DNA of 5,377 nucleotides, taken from NCBI GenBank assembly GCA_900313845.1, contig OMTC01000273.1:1-5377 (forward strand), in the 5' to 3' direction. A model generated the notes under the pieces. The model was not told the DNA's origin. It worked only from the letters and a program-made list of their open reading frames with translations, and ran no database searches. The translations under genes and the position numbers were made by a program. The stretch's first letter is position 1; every line of letters begins with the position of its first letter. Shown here piece after piece: positions 1 through 5,377 of the stretch. Origin of the DNA: an uncultured Prevotellaceae bacterium. Lineage in GTDB: Bacteria > Bacteroidota > Bacteroidia > Bacteroidales > Bacteroidaceae.

Positions 1-24
1 CCAAATAACAGATTAGCATTACTT

Positions 25-63
25 AACCCCGTTGTCCTCTTACGGACAGCGGGGTTCATTTTT
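25..63 (+). terminator. Rho-independent terminator, plus strand
   Basis: A 13-bp stem (25-37 pairing with 44-56) encloses the six-base loop TCTTAC and is followed by TTCATTTTT. The only imperfection is T32 against G49. This is a G-U pair if the plus strand is transcribed but an A-C mismatch on the minus strand, so plus-strand use is favoured, and the T-rich tail also lies on that side. It probably ends a plus-strand gene located left of the window. Confidence 0.8.
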
Positions 64-118
64 CTCACAACAATGCAATGATTCCTTTCGTCTCTATCAT
101 CCAGGTCAACCATCAAGA

Positions 119-161
119 ATGCCTTTCCTGAACTTCTCGTTCGGAAAGGCATATCTTTTTT
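119..161 (+). terminator. Second rho-independent terminator, plus strand
   Basis: The ten-base arm ATGCCTTTCC (119-128) pairs with GGAAAGGCAT (143-152). Inside it GAAC (130-133) pairs with GTTC (139-142) after one bulged T, leaving the loop TTCTC. A run of six T follows at 156-161. On the minus strand the hairpin is not followed by a T-run, so it should act on plus-strand transcription. It lies about 60 bases beyond the first terminator and could be a back-up for it. Confidence 0.8.
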
Positions 162-170
162 AGCCACTTA

Positions 171-311
171 TCTGAACCGCTCCTTTGGATTCAACTAGTT
201 GCCGAGGGCTCGTTGTCGTTTTAACGAGGGCTCGGCGGAACGCTAGCGAAGGCTCGCTATAATTATAACGAGCCCTCGCATTTTCAGTTGATCCAAACGA
301 AAAGTTCAGAA
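171..311. repeat. Nested inverted-repeat element (MITE-like or structured 3' UTR)
   Basis: The ends form an imperfect inverted repeat. TCTGAAC (171-177) pairs with GTTCAGA (305-311). After a 6x7 internal loop, 184-196 (TTTGGATTCAACT) pairs with 286-297 (AGTTGATCCAAA), with one bulged T. Two hairpins sit inside. Arms 201-214 and 223-236 pair except for a central GG/GG. Arms 246-262 and 263-279 form a loopless 34-base palindrome with two A-C mismatches that become G-U pairs on the minus strand. The motif GAGGGCTCG or a one-base variant occurs at 204, 226 and 248, and in reverse at about 270-278. No clear target-site duplication flanks the element. It could be a miniature mobile element, an REP-like repeat, or a folded 3' untranslated region of the minus-strand gene. 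The structure is plain; its nature is inferred. Confidence 0.6.
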
Positions 312-360
312 CAAACGAACACTTTTACGAGAAGAGTTGGGAAAAAGCTTTAGAAAATGA

Positions 361-494
361 AGAATGAAGAATGTAGAATGAAGAATGATTATTACACTAC
401 TGATAAGAGTATAATATATTGGCTACGACGAGCTCTAAGTTCGGAGCGAAGCGACCATTTTCATGTTTCACTCTTCATTCTTCATTCATCATTC
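361..494. repeat. GAATGAAGAATGA repeat in inverted orientation
   Basis: The seven-base unit GAATGAA and its variants are repeated at 361-388 on the plus strand. The same motif appears in reverse complement at 473-494. The 13-mer GAATGAAGAATGA at 376-388 is matched exactly, inverted, by 475-487. The arms enclose about 85 bp of unrelated sequence (389-472). The right arm ends one base before the stop codon of the large minus-strand gene (496-498). This may be a short-repeat expansion, a remnant of a small inserted element, or a weak stem in the transcript tail. Confidence 0.55.
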
Positions 495-495
495 T

Positions 496-3348
496 TTATT
501 TAAACACCTTTTTGCCATTGATGATGCGCACGGCGTGTCCATGGTCGGTGGTGATGCGTCGTCCTGACAAATCATAGGTCACCTCCTCTTGCTCGTCAGC
601 ATAGACACCACGGATGCCTACAGGGTCAGCCACTACACGGATGATACCTTCGCTTTCCAAAGCGGAAGTGTCCCACATATAGCCAGCCATAGGAACGGAT
701 GGCTCGAAACGAGGTGTTCCTGTCACTGTAATTTTTCCATCACCCGTGAAGACTTTCAGTTCAGCATCAGCTTCCCAATCACCACTCAGACGTTCCATCT
801 TGAAAATAGGATTGGTCAACCGCACATTGCCAGCCACTTTGTATGCATCGACGCTTGATGTGCCACGACCACGAACTCTTACATAGCCGCCATCGTTCAC
901 GGTCAGACTATTACTGATAGTCATAGTACTGGTCATCACCGCACTCTTACCTGCGGCAAGCTTTCCACCTTTCTTCACGAGGACCGAAGCAGTTGTACCA
1001 CGACCCGACAACGTACCTCCATCGTTCACGGTGATCAATCCCGTTGTCGTTTCTTTAGAAGTGTTTTCCACCTCCAGCACACCCTCGTTCACATTCATGT
1101 TGGCAGCACTTGCACCCGTCAAGGTCAGCGCTCCTTCACCATATTTATTCAGCGTAGCACTCGAATTGAAAGCACCTGCAAAAGTGGAGTTTTCACCACG
1201 ATAGCCCACATTCCAAACACCTGTGCCAAAACTGCAGTCCGTTGCCGTGCTTTCCAAGCTACCAATCTTGATGGTGCGACTGGTTTCGCTACCTCCCTGA
1301 CTGCTCAAGCTTGCTGCATACACGCCAGCATCGAGTTTGAAGATGGCTTTCGAAAGGTCGAGTGCAGTGGTGATGCGGAACTGACCAGAAGTCACTTCAA
1401 GCGTGCCCTCAAAGGCAGAAGTGTTGCTTTCGAAGTCGCCACGAACGTATGGGAAGGAAATCTTCAGCGTTCCCTCGCCTTTCAGTGTGCCCTGCACCTT
1501 GCAGCGTTGTCCACCATCCATGGTGAGCGTCTTTCCCTTGGCTATGCTGATGACATTTTTCAGCGATGGCACAGCGGACGTGGAATTGTTGTTAAAAATC
1601 ACGATTCTACTGTTTCCCGTGACGTCAATGGCAGAAGTGGCAGTACCAAAAGTGGTGTTCCACGCACCCATGGCAAGTGTTCCAGCAGCAAGCTCCGTTC
1701 CTCCACTCCATGTGTTGGCACCGCCGTACGTGATGTTCAGCTGTCCCGCACCTTTCTTCACCATGCGTCCCTTTCCTTCCACCTTTCCCTTCAAGGCTGT
1801 TGTACCCGATGGAATCATGATGGTGGCAGTGTCCGTGAGCATCACTCCGCGGTTGGTTGCCGTATTTGAATTATCCACATAAAGCGTACCCTTTCCTATC
1901 TGGAAGTTGGCAGCGGCTACCGAAGCAGCACCTATACTGCTTTCCACACCTGCATCTGCCAATTCCTTCACAGCCAGAATACCATCGTTGATAATGGTTT
2001 TTCCTGTGTAGTTGCTATGGGTGAGATTCATATTCACCCTACCCTTTCCGTTCTTCACAAGGTCGCCATTCGAGAAGCCTCCATTGCCTTGCACAGTGAT
2101 GGTCTTTGTGTCATTCTCAAAAGTAACACTTGCCACAGGCATCACATCGTCCACCTGAATCGTGGTTTTCACAGCATCATCGTTCACAACCACCGCATCC
2201 TTAGCCACGAATTCGGTTGCATTCGTTCCCAATTGGAAATTCTCGGTCTGATAATCCCACACATTGCTCTCAGCACCCGTCCACACTACCTCTGTAGCAG
2301 GTTCGCGCTGCGCATTGATAACGAGTTGGATGCTCTTGTTTTCATCAACGATGCTGTAGGAAATGCCTGTGAGTCCCATGACTGAGAAGTTATCGAGCGA
2401 ACCCTTGAACTCACCCGAGTAAGAAATCAAGGTATATCTACCAGCCTTCACATCCTTTTCCCATGCATCAATATCAAAGATGGCAGGAGCCGTCACTTCC
2501 AAATCTCCATTCACTGTAATCAAGTCGGCACGGAGTTCCTCGTCAGCAATGTCAGTGCGGTCGGCATACTTGCTGGAAATCTTCATGTTCATAAACACGC
2601 GATGGTCTATCTTCAGACCTTTATTGAAAGTCATCACACCGATTACTTTCGTTCTCATGCCAGTTGGCAAATAAGGAAGTCCAGGCTGCAAACGACAGCC
2701 CTCGTAGTTCAACGCCCCTTCGAAACGGATGTCGTTCACATCCACACATCCTGTTAGCGTTCCTCTTGCACGCAGCTCCACGGGTCCTGTAATCTTACCA
2801 TTCACGCCGAGCGTTCCCTCCGTGATATAGGTAGTGCCCGATGTGGTGATGTCGCCATTCACTTCGAGCGTTCCCACTTGTCCCTTCCACACGTCGCCTG
2901 TTCCTCCGATGCTGCCCGTTGCTGTGCCTTCCGAGAGTGCATTCTGATTACCCATCGTGATGACTTGGTCGCGCACTGGCATGGCATAGAGCACCGATGG
3001 TTTGATTTCCTGATTAAGTGGAAACTCAGCAGAACCGAATGTTAAGTCGAGAAGCAAAGACTTGTCGTCGGAATATGTTTGATTGCCACTTCTCCGATAG
3101 TCGGTAAATGTGCCATCAGCATTGGCAATGAGGTCCGTCACCATGCAAGGAGGCAACTGCGGACGTGGCATGTCGTAACCCAAGTAGAAACCTGTGTTCG
3201 GACTTTGGTAATATCCTTTCGTCGTGCAGTCCAAGCGATAGTGAGGGTCTTCCATCAGGCAGTAAATATTGTTCACCGCAGTTGTGTAATCGGTCGTGAA
3301 GCCCGTGATACCCACGCACACGCCTCCTTCCACGTGGCGCAGAATCAA
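496..3348 (-). CDS. 3' part of frameshifted PL11 lyase: end of PL11 domain, autotransporter-type repeats, sorting-like tail
   Basis: This frame continues the gene broken near 3418-3428. It is open from about 3420, and 3348 is only a TTG codon inside the PL11 domain, so it is not a believable start. Codons 3420-3349 encode a PL11-like stretch ending GDIIGDWREE. Residues 1-73 from the TTG then finish the PL11 fold, with LMEDPHYRLD and QSPNTGFYLGYDMP, close to the end of Bacillus YesW as I recall it. From about residue 155 the chain becomes a Gly/Thr/Asn-rich beta-repeat region without recognisable catalytic motifs. Repeat units resembling autotransporter-associated beta strands (PATR type) start at about 430 (VKNGKG...INDGILAV), 529 (VKKGAG...LAAGTLAMG), 622 and 733 (NKYGEGALTLTG...NEGVLEV). 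A WTGAESNVWD motif at 356-365 is typical of such proteins. Residues 911-950 end in TYDLSGRR...IINGKKVFK, resembling the last strands of Bacteroidota type IX sorting domains. The repeats probably form an extended stalk or surface-binding region. There is no outer-membrane autotransporter barrel. The stop codon is TAA at 496-498. Confidence 0.8.
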   Translation of the reverse strand: MILRHVEGGVCVGITGFTTDYTTAVNNIYCLMEDPHYRLDCTTKGYYQSPNTGFYLGYDMPRPQLPPCMVTDLIANADGTFTDYRRSGNQTYSDDKSLLLDLTFGSAEFPLNQEIKPSVLYAMPVRDQVITMGNQNALSEGTATGSIGGTGDVWKGQVGTLEVNGDITTSGTTYITEGTLGVNGKITGPVELRARGTLTGCVDVNDIRFEGALNYEGCRLQPGLPYLPTGMRTKVIGVMTFNKGLKIDHRVFMNMKISSKYADRTDIADEELRADLITVNGDLEVTAPAIFDIDAWEKDVKAGRYTLISYSGEFKGSLDNFSVMGLTGISYSIVDENKSIQLVINAQREPATEVVWTGAESNVWDYQTENFQLGTNATEFVAKDAVVVNDDAVKTTIQVDDVMPVASVTFENDTKTITVQGNGGFSNGDLVKNGKGRVNMNLTHSNYTGKTIINDGILAVKELADAGVESSIGAASVAAANFQIGKGTLYVDNSNTATNRGVMLTDTATIMIPSGTTALKGKVEGKGRMVKKGAGQLNITYGGANTWSGGTELAAGTLAMGAWNTTFGTATSAIDVTGNSRIVIFNNNSTSAVPSLKNVISIAKGKTLTMDGGQRCKVQGTLKGEGTLKISFPYVRGDFESNTSAFEGTLEVTSGQFRITTALDLSKAIFKLDAGVYAASLSSQGGSETSRTIKIGSLESTATDCSFGTGVWNVGYRGENSTFAGAFNSSATLNKYGEGALTLTGASAANMNVNEGVLEVENTSKETTTGLITVNDGGTLSGRGTTASVLVKKGGKLAAGKSAVMTSTMTISNSLTVNDGGYVRVRGRGTSSVDAYKVAGNVRLTNPIFKMERLSGDWEADAELKVFTGDGKITVTGTPRFEPSVPMAGYMWDTSALESEGIIRVVADPVGIRGVYADEQEEVTYDLSGRRITTDHGHAVRIINGKKVFK

Positions 3349-5030
3349 TTCCTCGCGCCAGTCACCGATGATGTCGCCCCAGAAAGCAGCACGCTTGGCA
3401 TAAACCGTGAGATAACGATACCCTTAAAGAAGTCTTGGATATACACATTGTAGTGGCTGTCTGACGTTTGCACAATTTCTCGGTCCAACTCCTGGTCCCA
3501 CCAGATACCTTCCGTTGGGAATGGTGCAGAAATGCCTTCAATCAGGTTTCCCTGCGCATCATACACACCGCCCATCGTGCTCCACATTTCCCATCCTTTG
3601 TGGTTAGCATCAATGTCCATGCACTCTCCGCGACCCACATCACCCGTGGCAGAGAGATACCACTTCTTGATGGGTTCTCCCGTGCGAGCATCATAGAGAA
3701 TTTGTCCCAACATGTCACCCGCATATTGCTGGATGGAGAAGGTTTCCAAACCAGGACGCTCAGGGTCGATGTCGGAAGTGCGGAAACGGTCGCCATGCGC
3801 TATGCCCGTATTAAACAAGGTGTTGCCGTCGTGGTCCATCGTGTAGCCACCCACAATCATTTCGTCCTTTCCGTCCTGGTCCGTATCGCCAATACGGATT
3901 TGGTGGAAAGCAGGACCTCCAGGGGTCTTGCAGAAAAGCTGATGCCAGTTGGTCGCCTCGCCATTCACGTAGTCGTAAGCCCATGCGCTATTGTGATAAT
4001 GATGTCCACCATTGGCGTCACGCGTATGCCACTCCATCACGATGGCAGGATGCACACCGTCGTGGTAGAAAATGCCCACGTGCCCCACGTGCTTATTGTA
4101 TTCATCGCCCATCAGCGACGCACGATTCGTTCTCGTATAGTCCGAGGTGTAAGTCTGTTCCACAGAAGCCTTCTCGCGTCCCGTCATGCCATCCACCACC
4201 GTCATGTATCTTGGTGCATTCTTCACCGACTGCTTTTCGTAATCGATGATTCCATCGCCATCCGTGTCACCCGTCGTGTTGCCATTCACAAAAAGACCAA
4301 ACGTTTTCTTGTCGGGGTCCCAGAACTGAGTGCCATCGCTGGTCTGAACAATCAGTTCACCCTTCCCGTCGCAGTCTATGTCGTAAGCACAAATCTGATC
4401 GTCCTGTCCTGAGCAGCTCAACTCGTTGGGACCTAATTTCACGGTCCACAAATGCTCCCCACTGCTCAAATATCCCTCCACATAGCAATCCATGCGGTTG
4501 GTATTGTTGATACGATTCACCACATAGTCCATTTCACCATCGCCATCCAAATCCACCGGCCACACATAGCTGGTGTCGAAGTTCGACGACTGGAGAGGAC
4601 TACCACCACGCTCGAAATGGATGTCAACAAAGATGTTCCTGAGGTCATAGTTTTTCACTACGTATGCCCCACTCTGTTCCTGTTCCACTCCGTTCTTCAC
4701 GAGCGTCACTGTCACCTTGGCACCCGCTGGCAGAAGAGAGGATTGAGTGGCATAGTTCGTGTTGGAAAGGGGCGAACTATTCAGTTTCGTTCCATTCACA
4801 TACACGTTGTACTTTGCATCTTCGGGTTCCTGCGCGAATCTGCGCCAAGTAATCGTGGCATTGGAACCATTCTTCACAGCCACTACGCCACGCCCCATCT
4901 TCTGCTGCAAACGCTGAGCAGAAACTGTCGTGGAGGATGCAAATGCAAGCATCACAAGCAAAACGATGGCTGTTAAACTTTGTTTCGTCATTGGTTTCAT
5001 CATTGGTTGGATATTTTTAGTAATTATCAT
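3345..5030 (-). CDS. Rhamnogalacturonan lyase, PL11 family, 5' part of frameshifted gene
   Basis: The product is predicted to cleave the alpha-1,4 bond between rhamnose and galacturonate in rhamnogalacturonan I by beta-elimination, outside the cytoplasm. Residues 18-38 form a hydrophobic signal peptide ending VSA before Gln39. There is no lipobox cysteine, so it is not a typical lipoprotein. From Gln39 the chain follows family PL11 (Bacillus YesW/YesX): KMGRGVVAVKNG (45-56), then beta-propeller calcium-type loops DLDGDGEMD (160-168), DIDCDGKGE (217-225), DTDGDGIID (255-263) and DTDQDGKDE (382-390). AHGDRFRTSDIDPERPGLE (411-429), GDVGRG (463-468) and GIWWDQELDRE (508-518) follow. The frame holds through DFFKG (533-537); the last 24 residues are out of frame and end at TGA 3345-3347, before the final part of the domain. 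Four Met codons could start translation (residues 1, 10, 11, 14). The second or third gives a more usual signal peptide, and no strong ribosome binding site decides. The family call is firm; endo or exo action is not determinable. Confidence 0.9.
   Translation of the reverse strand: MIITKNIQPMMKPMTKQSLTAIVLLVMLAFASSTTVSAQRLQQKMGRGVVAVKNGSNATITWRRFAQEPEDAKYNVYVNGTKLNSSPLSNTNYATQSSLLPAGAKVTVTLVKNGVEQEQSGAYVVKNYDLRNIFVDIHFERGGSPLQSSNFDTSYVWPVDLDGDGEMDYVVNRINNTNRMDCYVEGYLSSGEHLWTVKLGPNELSCSGQDDQICAYDIDCDGKGELIVQTSDGTQFWDPDKKTFGLFVNGNTTGDTDGDGIIDYEKQSVKNAPRYMTVVDGMTGREKASVEQTYTSDYTRTNRASLMGDEYNKHVGHVGIFYHDGVHPAIVMEWHTRDANGGHHYHNSAWAYDYVNGEATNWHQLFCKTPGGPAFHQIRIGDTDQDGKDEMIVGGYTMDHDGNTLFNTGIAHGDRFRTSDIDPERPGLETFSIQQYAGDMLGQILYDARTGEPIKKWYLSATGDVGRGECMDIDANHKGWEMWSTMGGVYDAQGNLIEGISAPFPTEGIWWDQELDREIVQTSDSHYNVYIQDFFKGIVISRFMPSVLLSGATSSVTGARN
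3418..3428 (-). other. Frameshift site splitting the PL11 gene
   Basis: Read on the minus strand, the gene runs TTT AAG GGT ATC, giving F-K-G-I and leaving PL11 similarity after Gly537. Reading TAT from 3420 instead gives YRYLTVYAKRAAFWGDIIGD and then WREE, which is PL11-like. A single base missing within the TTTAAGGG tract, for example one A or one G, explains the break and would restore a protein of about 1,511 residues. The sequence is not a canonical X XXY YYZ slippery heptamer in the upstream frame. A recent deletion or a sequencing error is therefore likelier than programmed frameshifting. Confidence 0.85.
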
Positions 5031-5072
5031 TCTTTAGAGACTTATGCGATTGACGTGATGAGATTCTTTTTG

Positions 5073-5108
5073 CAAAATTAGTGCTTACAAAGGCTACGAA
5101 CTGACAAA
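5073..5108 (-). promoter_or_regulatory. Candidate Bacteroidota promoter of the PL11 gene
   Basis: On the minus strand, TAATTTTG (5080-5073) matches the Bacteroidota -7 consensus TAnnTTTG exactly. A TTTG (5108-5105) lies upstream with 24 bases between, somewhat longer than the usual 19-21, so the -33 part is weak. Initiation would fall near 5066, leaving a leader of about 35 bases to the first ATG (5030) or about 60 to the ATG at 5003. The box lies just downstream of the terminator of the preceding gene, which suits an independently transcribed gene. Confidence 0.45.
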
Positions 5109-5120
5109 AACGTTCACAAA

Positions 5121-5168
5121 ATATAAAAATCGTACACCATTTTTTGCTCAAAAAAGGTGTACGATTTT
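5121..5168 (-). terminator. Strong hairpin terminator between the two minus-strand genes
   Basis: AAAATCGTACACC (5126-5138) pairs perfectly over 13 bases with GGTGTACGATTTT (5156-5168). Inside, six T (5140-5145) pair with six A (5150-5155), leaving one bulged A and the loop GCTC. Reading the minus strand, the stem is followed by TTTTTATATTTTG, a good U-tract. The hairpin begins about 50 bases after the stop codon at 5218-5220, so it most likely ends that gene. The near-symmetry could also allow some action on plus-strand transcripts. As a perfect palindrome it might alternatively be a protein-binding site, but the T-tract favours a terminator. Confidence 0.75.
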
Positions 5169-5217
5169 CATGGGATGCCATCTGTTCAGATGCATACAAG
5201 GGCAACATGGATTCGCA

Positions 5218-5376
5218 TCACTCAAAGGAGATATTGCGAAGCTCATTCACTTTCGTCTCTTCAGTGCGCTCGGTGAGCAGGCGTTTCAGATTGGCAAAAG
5301 AGAGTTGACAGTCAGGATTAAACTGGTGGGAGTTCATGTATTGCCTCATGCTCTTGATGAATTGTGCCACCTCGGG
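5218..5376 (-). CDS. 3' end of an unrecognised protein, cut by the window edge
   Basis: This is the only frame open from the right edge on the minus strand; the other two meet stops early. It encodes the last 52 residues of a protein, from PEVAQFIKSMRQYMN to LRNISFE, ending at TGA 5218-5220. The fragment is rich in charged and polar residues, with Lys/Arg and Glu spread as in amphipathic helices (KRLLTERTEETKVNELRN). It has no membrane segment, no repeat and no secretion tail, so a cytoplasmic helical C-terminus is likely. I do not recognise the family. A clear terminator follows it, which supports it being a real gene end. The real gene continues beyond the window. Confidence 0.6.
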   Translation of the reverse strand, partial: PEVAQFIKSMRQYMNSHQFNPDCQLSFANLKRLLTERTEETKVNELRNISFE

Positions 5377-5377
5377 T

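Larger units (their letters stand above)
1..495. other. Non-coding convergent intergenic region
   Basis: No convincing coding region is visible here on either strand. The stretch lies between the 3' end of the large minus-strand gene (stop codon at 496-498) and a presumed plus-strand gene that ends at or before the left edge. It is filled with structured DNA: two plus-strand terminators, an element of nested inverted repeats and a short-motif repeat in two orientations. Positions 312-360 and 389-472 hold no structure I can name. The second contains an AT-rich run (about 405-420) followed by a GC-richer segment (421-456). I see no Bacteroidota-type TAnnTTTG promoter box and no clear intrinsic terminator for the minus-strand gene in this region. 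Confidence 0.7.

Noticed and set aside
408..421. TATAATATATT run resembling a sigma-70 -10 box
   Set aside because: Bacteroidota promoters use TAnnTTTG, no -33 element is paired with it, and no gene follows on the plus strand.
1403..1882. Plus-strand open frames opposite the repeat region, also 2017-2385 and 589-858
   Set aside because: The minus-strand frame is continuous and shows repeat units; these opposing frames have no domain, no promoter and biased antisense composition.
3418..3428. Programmed -1 ribosomal frameshift at TTTAAGGGT
   Set aside because: The in-frame codons TTT AAG GGT do not allow good re-pairing after a one-base slip back (AAG to TAA, GGT to GGG). A lost base is a simpler explanation, though not proved.
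3468..4412. Long open frame on the plus strand opposite the PL11 domain (314 codons)
   Set aside because: It is the complement of a clearly conserved PL11 coding region. The product is His/Ile/Arg/Val-rich with no recognisable domain, as expected of an antisense shadow.
4452..4976. Plus-strand open frame of 174 codons opposite the N-terminal part of the lyase
   Set aside because: It lies antisense to the signal peptide and first propeller blades, and its composition is like other antisense shadows.
5179..5192. Small inverted repeat CATCTGTTCAGATG downstream of the partial right-hand gene
   Set aside because: Six-base arms with a two-base spacer and no T-run; too short to call a terminator or operator.
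5017..5208. Minus-strand open frame of 63 codons overlapping the start of the lyase gene
   Set aside because: It starts at a TTG, runs through the terminator hairpin and the promoter candidate, and encodes nothing recognisable.

Overview
The window looks like the genome of a member of Bacteroidota, most likely a Prevotella-type gut or rumen Bacteroidales. Three things point there: a secreted rhamnogalacturonan lyase of family PL11, a C-terminal tail of the 'YDLSGRR...INGKKV.K' kind, and a TAnnTTTG promoter box without a clear Shine-Dalgarno sequence. This assignment is inferred from sequence style, not from a database match.

Layout. Positions 1-495 hold no gene that I can support. They contain two strong plus-strand terminators (25-63 and 119-161), which probably end a gene lying left of the window, and then a 141-bp element of nested inverted repeats (171-311). 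A short-motif repeat follows, present in opposite orientations (361-388 and 473-494), which stops next to the stop codon of the main gene. Positions 496-5030 (minus strand) are one very long gene split by a one-base frameshift near 3418-3428. The 5' part (3345-5030) encodes a signal peptide and most of a PL11 rhamnogalacturonan lyase beta-propeller. The 3' part (496-3348, open in that frame up to about 3420) encodes the last stretch of the PL11 fold, then roughly 850 residues of autotransporter-associated beta-strand repeats and a short tail resembling a type IX secretion signal. Restoring one base would give a protein of about 1,511 residues. Upstream of it lie a promoter candidate (5073-5108) and a strong hairpin terminator (5121-5168). 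The terminator closes another minus-strand gene, of which only the last 52 codons are inside the window (5218-5376).

How it fits together. The main gene would make a secreted or surface enzyme that cuts the rhamnose-galacturonate backbone of pectic rhamnogalacturonan I, carried on a long beta-rich repeat stalk. It appears to be a single-gene transcription unit: a terminator separates it from its upstream neighbour and it converges on the gene to the left. No SusC/SusD pair, regulator or other carbohydrate-active enzyme is visible, so membership of a polysaccharide utilisation locus cannot be judged. The points most worth checking are the frameshift, the enzyme-repeat fusion and the structured 171-311 element.
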